Shown: positions 1 to 5,606, counted from the stretch's first letter. The stretch: 9,052 nt of DNA from Pseudaeromonas sp038247115 (GCA_038247115.1 JBBRVG010000104.1:1-9052); one strand, 5' to 3'. A program made the numbers and translations. The notes: generated from the letters alone by a model not told the origin.

Positions 1-47
1 CAACCGCTCTTGTACCTATTCACTCAATAGCTTGGAAAACCGCACAA
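1..47 (-). mobile_element. Start of a third integron cassette (partial)
   Basis: On the minus strand this begins right after the crossover point (G48/T47) of the attC that closes cassette 2. It runs off the window edge. Only 47 bases are visible and no start codon or gene can be assigned. It is inferred to be a cassette from its position in the array alone. Confidence 0.55.
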
Positions 48-122
48 CATTTTAGTTATGGGGCGCGCGGCTTTATGCGCGTCCCAGTGAGCGAAGCGAA
101 CGACTTAAACTATTTGTTATAA
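42..122 (-). repeat. attC recombination site of cassette 2
   Basis: Seen: AAC at 46-48 and GTT at 116-118 bound a 73-base core that matches the site at 532-604 at 72 of 73 positions; the only difference is C versus T near position 91. The ends are imperfectly complementary (AACATTTTAGTT against AAACTATTTGTT). Inside, GGGGCGCGC can pair with GCGCGTCCC. This is the folded bottom-strand architecture that IntI enzymes recognise in attC sites. Read on the minus strand, the simple site has the G^TT crossover at 48/47. The integrase-proximal core (TTATAAC) departs from the RYYYAAC consensus. Orientation places it 3' of the gene at 160-504, as expected for a cassette. Confidence 0.88.
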
Positions 123-533
123 ATTTAAATTCCAGTTTGAATGTGGAGCATTTTTGCTCTTACATTGTGCTGTAAAAGAACTTAATGAACTTTATGGTTG
201 AAAAGTCATTTCTGAATAACTCTTTTGTTAGCTCATTCATTTTTGTTCTTTGAAGGAAATTCTGTACTGAGGTTGATTTTGATCTCGATATTACAAGGAC
301 AAACAACAACTGGGGCAACAGAAAAACCACAATGATCACGTGAAGTGTTCTATTTAGAGTTGCCTTGAATAATTTGATAGACAACGACACGGCAAAATCT
401 ATTTTTTCTGAATATAGCCGGTCTAGTGAAGACATAACCAATGGGCCTATAATCGTAGATGCAAACCAACATGCTAATACTAACCAAATGGCATCTTTAC
501 TCATCGGGAGCCTCGTTGTTGATTAATTTATAA
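48..533 (-). mobile_element. Integron gene cassette 2 (486 bp)
   Basis: Defined by the inferred crossover points of the two near-identical attC sites (534/533 and 48/47). It contains one minus-strand gene (160-504) and its own attC at the 3' end, which is the standard cassette layout. The short 5' leader (505-533) and the AT-rich base composition fit a mobile cassette and contrast with the GC-rich genes further right. Confidence 0.8.
160..504 (-). CDS. Cassette-encoded small membrane protein, unknown function
   Basis: A 114-residue protein. I do not recognise the family. It has two strongly hydrophobic stretches, about residues 5-27 (IWLVLACWFASTIIGPLV) and 53-72 (TLHVIIVVFLLPQLLFVLVI), so it is probably a two-helix inner-membrane protein. 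The segment between the helices and the tail (about 73-114) are rich in Lys, Arg, Ser and Phe. The ATG at 504 is preceded by GAGG about 7 bases upstream, and the gene starts 29 bases after the cassette boundary. The stop codon lies about 38 bases before the attC core. A small GAGCA/TGCTC hairpin with a four-base loop (146-159) follows the stop but lacks a T tract, so I do not call it a terminator. Its orphan nature and AT-rich codons are typical of integron cassettes. It has no visible promoter of its own, so expression would depend on transcription from the integrase side. Confidence 0.72.
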   Translation of the reverse strand: MSKDAIWLVLACWFASTIIGPLVMSSLDRLYSEKIDFAVSLSIKLFKATLNRTLHVIIVVFLLPQLLFVLVISRSKSTSVQNFLQRTKMNELTKELFRNDFSTIKFIKFFYSTM

Positions 534-608
534 CATTTTAGTTATGGGGCGCGCGGCTTTATGCGCGTCCCAGTGAGTGAAGCGAACGACTTAAACTATT
601 TGTTAAAT
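528..608 (-). repeat. attC recombination site of cassette 1
   Basis: Core 532-604 (AAC to GTT), 73 bases, with one mismatch to the site at 46-118. The integrase-proximal end on the minus strand is ATTTAAC, a perfect RYYYAAC core (its complement on the plus strand, GTTAAAT, is at 602-608). The inner arms GGGGCGCGC and GCGCGTCCC can pair. The crossover G^TT on the minus strand falls between 534 and 533. Near-identical attC sites in neighbouring cassettes are typical of chromosomal, sedentary integrons rather than mobile multi-resistance integrons. Confidence 0.9.
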
Positions 609-898
609 GCGTTGGTGTGGTTTTATTTGATTTTCAACCTAATGGCTCTAACAATAAACTCAGGGGCGTGTTTAATGAACGGTGCTGGTATATGGCCTAT
701 AAAACATGGGATGCCAATTATGAAAAATAAAAATATGAAGCTAGCCAAAAGCTCTTGAACGATGTAGTTGGAGTCAATATATGAACATATGCATGCTAAA
801 AATGAAGACCCTACAACCACAAATCCAAGTGTTCGAAATAATGGTGATATAACTATTGGGGTTTCACGATCCAGGATTGGCATCTCGAAAGCATTTAA
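534..898 (-). mobile_element. Integron gene cassette 1 (365 bp, attI-proximal)
   Basis: On the minus strand it begins at a GTTAAATGC core (899 down to 891), the same nine bases as the GTTAAATGC at 602-610, and ends at the crossover of the attC at 528-608. It carries one small gene (623-883). As the first cassette after attI it would be the most recently inserted and the best expressed, following the known behaviour of integrons. Confidence 0.78.
623..883 (-). CDS. Cassette-encoded small membrane protein, unknown function
   Basis: Using the ATG at 883 the product is 86 residues. The frame is open further back to a TTG at 901, but that codon straddles the attI/cassette boundary, so 883 is the better start. 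It sits 15 bases inside the cassette and has only a weak ribosome site (TCGAG). The protein has two hydrophobic segments, about residues 17-37 (TLGFVVVGSSFLACICSYI) and 44-68 (VQELLASFIFLFFIIGIPCF), and a basic C-terminus ending RAIRLKIK, suggesting a two-helix membrane protein with a cytoplasmic positive tail. No family was recognised. The stop lies about 15 bases before the attC. Codon use is AT-rich like cassette 2 and unlike the nif genes. Confidence 0.6.
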   Translation of the reverse strand: MPILDRETPIVISPLFRTLGFVVVGSSFLACICSYIDSNYIVQELLASFIFLFFIIGIPCFIGHIPAPFIKHAPEFIVRAIRLKIK

Positions 899-1085
899 CA
901 ACTTATTGTCCGGAACCTTTCCTCAATAGTGCGGGGAAAGGTTCGACATAGTCTGTGGATGGAAACAACGCCGGGGCTTAAAAGCCTTATATGGCCCATA
1001 GGGTTATGGGTTTGGCGTTGCATAGTTTTTGTAACAATGCGGAAAAGTTCCACTTAGTCTGTTGCTTGTCTCACTCGGATATATA
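899..1085 (-). other. Putative attI region between integrase and cassette array
   Basis: This stretch separates cassette 1 from the intI control region. The array-side end is the GTTAAATGC core whose G is at 899. Structures seen: a perfect 10-bp inverted repeat, GAACCTTTCC (913-922) and GGAAAGGTTC (935-944); CAACGCC (966-972) pairing with GGCGTTG (1014-1020) and enclosing two more hairpins; and an imperfect direct repeat, 931-956 versus 1039-1062. IntI enzymes are known to bind the attI simple site and nearby direct repeats. Which of these are binding sites cannot be told from sequence alone. I could not find a convincing minus-strand cassette promoter (Pc). Confidence 0.6.
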
Positions 1086-1103
1086 CTGGTTGTATATACA
1101 TAT
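1082..1103 (+). promoter_or_regulatory. LexA-like SOS box and -10 element upstream of intI
   Basis: TACTGGTTGTATATACATAT (1084-1103) matches the E. coli LexA operator pattern CTG-N10-CAG at five of the six fixed bases (CTG at 1086-1088, CAT at 1099-1101). The central TGTATATACA is a perfect palindrome. A -10-like TATACT at 1082-1087 overlaps it; a -35 is weak (CTGTTG 1059-1064, 17-bp spacer). Many integron integrase genes are known to be LexA-repressed, which supports this reading. The last half-site base is off consensus, so strength is uncertain. Confidence 0.55.
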
Positions 1104-1107
1104 GTTC

Positions 1108-1114
1108 GAGGTGG
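1108..1114 (+). promoter_or_regulatory. Ribosome binding site that fixes the intI start
   Basis: GAGGTGG sits 5 bases before the ATG at 1120. The frame is open back to an ATG at 991, but no comparable site precedes that codon. Confidence 0.7.
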
Positions 1115-1119
1115 CTCTC

Positions 1120-2091
1120 ATGCGTAAACCCCATTCGCCGTTTTTGGCCAGTATCTATGAGCAGATGCTGCTGTTGCGTTATGCCATGGCAACTATTGAA
1201 GCCTATCTGCACTGGATCACGGCGTATATCCGCTTTCATAAGATGCAGCATCCGTCGAACCTGGGGGAGGCCGAGGTGCAGAGTTTTCTCACCCATCTGG
1301 CGACCGAACGTCGGGTCGCCAGCAAGACCCAGGCTCAGGCGCTCAATGCGCTGGTGTTTCTCTACAAAACCATCTTACTACGGCCGCTGCAGTTGCAGAT
1401 GGAGTTCACCCGTAGCCAGCGAGCTCCCAAGTTGCCCTCGGTGCTGACCCAGAGCGAGGTGCGGGCCTTGCTGCTGGCGATGCCGGTACACCTGCGACTA
1501 CTGGCGCAACTCATGTATGGCAGCGGCCTGCGGCTGATGGAGGTGATGCGGCTGCGTATTCAGGATCTGGATTTTAACTATCTCTGCGTCATGGTCTGGA
1601 ACGGCAAAGGCGGCAAGCATCGGCGCGTGACCCTGGCTTCGGAGCTGATCCCGGCCCTGCGCGAGCAGATTGCCTATGCCCAGCGCTTTTTCTTGAGCGA
1701 TTGCCTGAATGACCAGTATGCCGGTGTCTCTCTGCCCACGGCGCTGGCGCGGAAATATCCGTCGGCCTGCAAGGAGCTGGGCTGGCACTATCTGTTTCCA
1801 TCGGCTGTGCTGAGTCGGGATCCGCGGGATGGCGCCCTGCGTCGCCATCATCTGGACCCGTCCACCCTGCAAAAAGCGGTGCGGGCCACGGCGCGGCAAC
1901 TCAACTTCGGCAAGCCGGTCAGCTGCCACACCCTGCGTCACTCGTTCGCCACCCATTTGCTGGCCCGGGGTGCGGATATTCGCACTGTGCAGGAGCAGTT
2001 GGGCCATTCCGATGTCCGGACCACACAAATCTATACCCATGTGTTACAGCAGGGGGCGAACGGGGTACGCAGCCCACTTTCCGATCTCTAG
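1120..2091 (+). CDS. intI: Integron integrase (IntI-type tyrosine recombinase)
   Basis: A site-specific recombinase that inserts and excises cassettes by attI x attC and attC x attC exchange. The 323-residue product has the SAM-like N-terminal DNA-binding domain (about 5-90, with TIEAYLHWITAYIRFH) and a C-terminal catalytic domain. Catalytic residues are all visible: Arg138 in YGSGLRLME, the Lys-containing GKGGKHR turn, His270 and Arg273 in HTLRHSF, His296 in LGHSD, and the nucleophile Tyr305 in TTQIYTHV. The IntI-specific insertion is present (about 206-228, ALARKYPSACKELGWHYLFPS), which separates it from XerC/D. I start at 1120 rather than 991: the extra 43 codons cover the putative attI, LexA and promoter region, and 323 residues fits the family (roughly 320-340). 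From memory it most resembles the Vibrio IntI4 group. The gene reads away from the array, as integrase genes do, and appears intact. Confidence 0.95.
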   Translation: MRKPHSPFLASIYEQMLLLRYAMATIEAYLHWITAYIRFHKMQHPSNLGEAEVQSFLTHLATERRVASKTQAQALNALVFLYKTILLRPLQLQMEFTRSQRAPKLPSVLTQSEVRALLLAMPVHLRLLAQLMYGSGLRLMEVMRLRIQDLDFNYLCVMVWNGKGGKHRRVTLASELIPALREQIAYAQRFFLSDCLNDQYAGVSLPTALARKYPSACKELGWHYLFPSAVLSRDPRDGALRRHHLDPSTLQKAVRATARQLNFGKPVSCHTLRHSFATHLLARGADIRTVQEQLGHSDVRTTQIYTHVLQQGANGVRSPLSDL

Positions 2092-2565
2092 ACGGCCAGT
2101 GGCTGAGCTGTGCCGGCTGCTACGCGTGGGCCAAGCTACCGCCACTAGGTTACAGCTCCCAGTTGCTGATAGGTGTTGCTGACAGGCTCAGGGGTGCACT
2201 TGATCGGCGGCGTATGGACCTTGGTGTGTCTGGACTTCAACAACAGCCAAGAGTGGTAACTGCGCATCCATGCGGCAAAGCTGACAAGGTGGGGCGTTTC
2301 TTCTCTGATATCCCTATCTATTTCGGAAAACCATGCTACGGCCTTTGGGGCCATATGGGAATGACTTGGAGTCATTAATCTAAAAAATGTGCGCAAGACC
2401 GCACTGCCCATCCGATAAGGCAGGGGTGTTTCCATTGAGCCAACCATGGGCGGCAAACATTCCAGCATGGAGCCGGATGGATTTATGGTGGGGGATGGTG
2501 AGTGGCTGACCCGGAATATCCCGGCACGGCGCGCCAGGCTGCGCTTTGCTGGGGTGCCGGGCGGG
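2092..2565. other. Intergenic region between intI and the HDOD gene, no convincing gene
   Basis: The longest minus-strand frame (2145-2468, 107 codons) lacks a recognisable domain and reads like random or decayed sequence, so I do not call it a gene. Visible structure includes a 13-bp tandem pair GTTGCTGATAGGT (2162-2174) and GTTGCTGACAGGC (2175-2187). There is also a 7-bp hairpin AATGACT/AGTCATT with loop TGG (2360-2376), and an 8-bp inverted repeat CCCGGCAC/GTGCCGGG (2520-2561). None has a run of T directly after it in the direction of the upstream gene, so none is a good intrinsic terminator. The stretch could be remnant DNA at the integron's fixed end. Confidence 0.45.
2520..2561 (-). other. 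Inverted repeat just downstream of the HDOD gene
   Basis: CCCGGCAC (2520-2527) pairs perfectly with GTGCCGGG (2554-2561). Within it CCAG (2533-2536) pairs with CTGG (2549-2552). It begins 4 bases past the minus-strand stop codon (2566-2568). There is no T run after it on the minus strand. It may protect the 3' end or help a factor-dependent stop, but I cannot call it an intrinsic terminator. Confidence 0.4.
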
Positions 2566-4026
2566 CTACTCTTTTTGCTTGATCACGGCGGCGAGGCAGA
2601 GGTTGGTCTGCTGCACGAAGTGGGTAAAGCTGAAAAAATCGTCGCGGCTGAGCATGCGTTTGCTATCGGCGCGATCGGCATAGAAGAGGCCTATGGATTG
2701 TTGCTCGACTATGATGGGCGCGATAAAGAAGCCCTTGTTATAGATGGCGGCCCGCAGCTCGGGACTGATCAGCGGGCTCCATTGCGGGTCCGTGAGGCTG
2801 GTCACCCATTGCGGCTCCTGCTTGTTCAGCAGTTGGCTGAACAGGTTATTGCGGGCACTGATATCCAGAGTGAAACGCTGTTTCAGCAGATCCCCCTGCT
2901 GGCCGGTGACAAAGCGCGGGGTCAGGCGATTTTTTTCCCGGTTCAGCATCAGCACCAGCACCCGATCCATGCCGATGCCGCGATAAATCCCTTCCAGCGC
3001 GGTGTGGATGATGAGGTTGATATCGGCCTTTTCCAGGGTCAGAAAGGTGAGCTCGCGCAGCATGCGCAGCTGCAGTGCCTCGCTGGATTCAATCGGTAGC
3101 GGGGCAGGCTCCTGCTCCGGCAATAACAGGGCATTGGCGCCCTTGTCCAGATAGGGAGTCAGCATGCGGGCACCATAAGTGGTGCTCAGCCGCACAGCGT
3201 CATAGTTGCAGCGTTTGACCTTCTGCTTGACCTGGGCGGCATCGAGCGCCATGACCTTGCCCAATTCATTGAGTCCCTGCTGGAGCTGGGCCTGGGTGGT
3301 GTGCGGGTTCATCATCAGGGCGCTAAAGCGGTTCGCCAGATTGATGGCCTGTACCTCGGGGGTCCGGCGATCCGGATCCGTGAGCGAGGCGATGAGCAGC
3401 TTGCCCATATTCCACGAACTGGCCAGGCCAATACTCATCTTGTTAAAGCTGGTGCCGAGCATGTCGCGCACCACCTCCTCTTCGGCGTCGGGGTTGAGCC
3501 TTAGCTTGTCATCCAGCTCTTCGGCCAGCGGCCCGCCCATGCTCCAGAAGGCGCTCTCGCCCAGATTGTGCAGCAAGGCGGCAATAAACGCCTCTTCGCG
3601 GGTTTCGTCATCATGCTCCTCCAGCAACATCTTGCTCAGCATGCCGGCATGGAAGGATTGCGCCATCAGCCGCAGCAGGCGGTCATAGACCGAATGGCTG
3701 ATATCCCGGTTCTTGAGCAGGCTATCGACCAGGGTGGCGGTGATGCAGATGTGTTTGAGGGCATTGAAACCGAGCAGCACGGCGGCGCGACTCATGGTGG
3801 TGACCTGATTGCCGCTACGACTGTAGGTGACGCTGTTGGCGACCCGCAGGATGCGGGTGGTCAGGCCGTGATCATGCAGCACGGACTGGCCGAGGTGGGC
3901 CAGGGAGGCCGTGTCATCCTTGGCCATCTGCTCCAGCATGCGCACGGTTGAACACAGGGCTGGCATCTCTTTATTGCTGATGCGTTCGACCCAGGCATCG
4001 GTTCCGCGAGTTGGTGTACTGCTCAT
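2566..4026 (-). CDS. HDOD domain and GAF domain signalling protein
   Basis: A 486-residue cytoplasmic protein with no signal peptide or membrane helix. The N-terminal half (about 15-215) is an HDOD domain, with MPALCSTV near residue 21, the helix HGLTTRILRVANS, and ALLHNLGESAFW near 150. HDOD domains are HD-superfamily relatives that usually lack full HD metal-ligand sets and act in signalling, often without catalysis. The C-terminal part (about 325-480) looks like a GAF sensor domain, ending in a typical FIAPIIVEQQSIGLFYAD strand pattern. No GGDEF or EAL domain is present. The linker around 300-320 is Pro/Glu rich. The ATG at 4026 lacks a strong ribosome site, and no better in-frame start was found. 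It is divergent from iscA-nif across 300 bases that hold the nif activator sites, so a nif-linked role is possible. That is inference; these proteins have varied or unknown functions. Confidence 0.85.
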   Translation of the reverse strand: MSSTPTRGTDAWVERISNKEMPALCSTVRMLEQMAKDDTASLAHLGQSVLHDHGLTTRILRVANSVTYSRSGNQVTTMSRAAVLLGFNALKHICITATLVDSLLKNRDISHSVYDRLLRLMAQSFHAGMLSKMLLEEHDDETREEAFIAALLHNLGESAFWSMGGPLAEELDDKLRLNPDAEEEVVRDMLGTSFNKMSIGLASSWNMGKLLIASLTDPDRRTPEVQAINLANRFSALMMNPHTTQAQLQQGLNELGKVMALDAAQVKQKVKRCNYDAVRLSTTYGARMLTPYLDKGANALLLPEQEPAPLPIESSEALQLRMLRELTFLTLEKADINLIIHTALEGIYRGIGMDRVLVLMLNREKNRLTPRFVTGQQGDLLKQRFTLDISARNNLFSQLLNKQEPQWVTSLTDPQWSPLISPELRAAIYNKGFFIAPIIVEQQSIGLFYADRADSKRMLSRDDFFSFTHFVQQTNLCLAAVIKQKE

Positions 4027-4056
4027 AATGACAGGGGGTGAGTGGATGCTTCCCTA

Positions 4057-4086
4057 ATCATAGCGAGCAAACCGCACGGGAGGCAG
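4057..4086 (-). promoter_or_regulatory. Possible sigma-70 promoter of the HDOD gene
   Basis: On the minus strand TATGAT (4062 to 4057) resembles a -10 hexamer. The element 18 bp upstream, CTGCCT (4086 to 4081), is a poor -35. The -10 lies about 30 bases before the ATG at 4026. The evidence is weak and rests on the -10 alone. Confidence 0.3.
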
Positions 4087-4178
4087 TTGATTTCCAAGCG
4101 TTAATGCCGTTTTTCATCGGAGCTTCGAGCGCCGTCACTCTTCGCTAGACCTGACACTATTGCCACTGCCGCTATTCC

Positions 4179-4203
4179 TGTCGCTAGTGTGACAAAGGCG
4201 ACA
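4179..4203 (+). promoter_or_regulatory. Two overlapping NifA upstream activator sites (iscA-nif operon)
   Basis: The NifA consensus TGT-N10-ACA occurs twice, overlapping. Site 1 is TGTCGCTAGTGTGACA (4179-4194). Site 2 is TGTGACAAAGGCGACA (4188-4203). Both are exact in the six fixed bases. They lie roughly 100-120 bases upstream of the start point expected from the -24/-12 element, within the usual range for NifA sites. The two sites share seven bases, so simultaneous occupancy by two dimers on the same face may be limited. Confidence 0.82.
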
Positions 4204-4245
4204 ATTTCTGTGCTTTTGTGGCCTCGAATTTACCACTTAACAAAT

Positions 4246-4258
4246 TAACCCATTGATG
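4246..4258 (-). promoter_or_regulatory. Candidate IHF site between NifA sites and sigma-54 promoter
   Basis: The plus-strand sequence TAACCCATTGATG matches the complement of the IHF pattern WATCAANNNNTTR at all but the last base. Its place between activator sites and promoter is where IHF commonly bends nif promoters. The motif is short and degenerate, so this is suggestive only. Confidence 0.35.
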
Positions 4259-4275
4259 AATAACAATAATTTATT

Positions 4276-4291
4276 TGGCGCAGCCCTTGCT
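4276..4291 (+). promoter_or_regulatory. Sigma-54 (RpoN) promoter of iscA-nif nifU nifS
   Basis: TGGCGCAGCCCTTGCT fits the -24/-12 consensus TGGCRC-N5-TTGCW, with the invariant GG (4277-4278) and GC (4289-4290) exactly 10 bases apart. Transcription should begin near 4302, about 25 bases before the first start codon. The AT-rich block directly upstream (4259-4275) recurs at the nifV promoter. Confidence 0.88.
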
Positions 4292-4326
4292 CCTGTTCAG
4301 AGGTCATTGCTTGAGGAGTTCCCATC

Positions 4327-4668
4327 ATGATCGATATTCAGCCCGAAGCCCTGGCGACTCTCCAGGCACTGCAACAATCCCTGACCCAGCCGAATTTCGG
4401 TTTACGCCTGATCGTCAGTGGCGATGCCTGTCAGGGCTGGAAGCTGGCGGTGGGCTGGAGTGCGCAGATGCTGGGCGACGATCTGCGGCTGGATCTGCCG
4501 GGCCTGAGCCTGGTGGCCGACCGTCGGCAATGGCCTCAACTCAAGGGAGCTGTCATCACGCTGGCCGAACGTCAGGGTGAGACGGGTCTGGAAATCAAGT
4601 TGCAACCAGCCGGTTGCCAGTGTGATACGGGTCGCTGCGAGCCAACCGCGGCCGGCTCCAGTTGTTAA
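4327..4668 (+). CDS. iscA-nif: Nif-specific IscA/HesB-type iron-sulfur protein
   Basis: A 113-residue A-type protein, thought to bind iron or pass Fe-S clusters to targets during nitrogenase assembly. Seen: the conserved Cys35 in SGDACQGW and a C-terminal Cys-x-Cys (97 and 99 in AGCQCDTGRC), giving the three cysteines typical of the IscA fold. Extra cysteines are at 104 and at the very last residue, 113. The ATG at 4327 follows GAGGAG (4313-4318) by 8 bases. It is the first gene after the sigma-54 promoter and is 21 bases from nifU, matching the iscA-nif/nifU/nifS order of Azotobacter. The sequence is diverged from housekeeping IscA, so the family call rests on length, cysteine placement and context. 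Confidence 0.82.
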   Translation: MIDIQPEALATLQALQQSLTQPNFGLRLIVSGDACQGWKLAVGWSAQMLGDDLRLDLPGLSLVADRRQWPQLKGAVITLAERQGETGLEIKLQPAGCQCDTGRCEPTAAGSSC

Positions 4669-4689
4669 TTCAGGGCGGGAGAACAGCAT

Positions 4690-5580
4690 ATGTGGAATTA
4701 TTCAGAAAAAGTTAAGGATCACTTCTTCAACCCCCGCAATGCCAAGATCCTGGCCGATGCCAATGCGGTGGGTGATGTCGGCTCCATCAGCTGTGGCGAT
4801 GCCTTGCGCTTGATGCTGCAGGTGGATCCGGTGACCGAGATCATCACAGATGCCGGGTTCCAGACCTTCGGCTGCGGCAGTGCTATTGCTTCCTCCTCGG
4901 CATTGACCGAGCTGGTGATCGGCAAGACGCTTAGCCAGGCCGCCGAGCTGACCAATCAGGATATCGCCGAGTACCTCGACGGTCTGCCACCGGAGAAGAT
5001 GCACTGCTCTGTGATGGGCAGCGAAGCCCTGGAAGCGGCGATTGCCAACTACCGAGGCGAAGTGTGGAGCGATGATCATGAAGAGGGGGCGCTGATCTGT
5101 AAGTGCTTCGCCGTCGATGAGGGCAAGATCGTCAAGGCAGTGAAAGAGAACGGCCTGACCACCCTGATGGAAGTCATCAATTACACCAAGGCGGGCGGCG
5201 GTTGCAGCACCTGCCATGAGAAGATCGAACAGGTGCTGGACAAGGTGCTGGCCAGCGGCGTCTGTGGCGAGGCCAAGAGTGGCGCCTATGCCAAATCGGG
5301 CAGTGTGGCGATCCCGGCCGCGCCCCAACCGGTGGCCGAACGCAGCTCGGTCTGGGTGCAGGTGGAAGCGGTGCTGGAGGCCATGCGTCCCCATCTGCAG
5401 GCCGATGGCGGCGATGTGACGCTGATCGGCGTCAGCGAGAACAAGGTCGAAGTCGCACTCTCCGGTGCCTGTATGGGCTGCATGATGACCGACATGACGC
5501 TGGCCTGGATCCAGCAAAAACTGATGGAAGCCCTCGGCCGCTATGTGCAGGTCGTCAGCGTCACCGAAGCCGTCGCCTAG
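4690..5580 (+). CDS. nifU: Fe-S cluster assembly scaffold NifU
   Basis: The modular scaffold on which [2Fe-2S] and [4Fe-4S] clusters are built from NifS sulfur before delivery to the nitrogenase components. All three domains are present in 296 residues. The IscU-like N-terminus (1-125) has cluster ligands Cys35, Cys62 and Cys106. The central ferredoxin-like domain has Cys137 and Cys139 (ICKCF) and Cys172 and Cys175 (GGCSTC), holding a permanent [2Fe-2S] cluster. The Nfu-type C-terminus (about 225-296) has Cys261 and Cys264 (ACMGCM). The cysteine numbering through 175 equals that of the Azotobacter protein. A variable Ala/Ser-rich linker (about 190-222) joins the last two domains. The start has GGGAG (4677-4681) 8 bases before it. 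It is co-transcribed with iscA-nif and is 26 bases from nifS. Confidence 0.97.
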   Translation: MWNYSEKVKDHFFNPRNAKILADANAVGDVGSISCGDALRLMLQVDPVTEIITDAGFQTFGCGSAIASSSALTELVIGKTLSQAAELTNQDIAEYLDGLPPEKMHCSVMGSEALEAAIANYRGEVWSDDHEEGALICKCFAVDEGKIVKAVKENGLTTLMEVINYTKAGGGCSTCHEKIEQVLDKVLASGVCGEAKSGAYAKSGSVAIPAAPQPVAERSSVWVQVEAVLEAMRPHLQADGGDVTLIGVSENKVEVALSGACMGCMMTDMTLAWIQQKLMEALGRYVQVVSVTEAVA

Positions 5581-5606
5581 GCCCCAGCCCAGCAAGGAGT
5601 AATGCC

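Noticed and set aside
146..159. GAGCA/TGCTC hairpin after the cassette 2 gene as a terminator
   Set aside because: Only 5 pairs, AT-rich surroundings and no T run after it on the minus strand.
1..604. CRISPR array suggested by two near-identical 73-base repeats
   Set aside because: Only two copies are present, about 486 bases apart, with a gene between them and attC-type core sites at both ends. Integron cassettes explain this fully.
561..758. Plus-strand frame through the attC of cassette 1
   Set aside because: It begins inside the attC palindrome and opposes the cassette gene; near-identical attC sequence explains its start.
991..1119. Upstream in-frame extension of the integrase (43 more residues)
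   Set aside because: It would run through the putative attI, promoter and LexA site and make the protein longer than the family. A good ribosome site precedes the ATG at 1120.
2145..2468. Minus-strand open frame of 107 codons between intI and the HDOD gene
   Set aside because: No recognisable domain, no clear ribosome site, and it runs across the tandem 13-mer. It could be a remnant, but I cannot support it as a gene.
4082..4097. Sigma-54-like element on the minus strand before the HDOD gene
   Set aside because: The GG and GC elements are 9 rather than 10 bases apart, a spacing that generally abolishes sigma-54 recognition.
4702..5595. Long minus-strand frame opposite nifU
   Set aside because: Shadow of the GC-rich nifU codons; low-complexity His/Gly/Leu-rich translation with no domain, while nifU has all its ligands.
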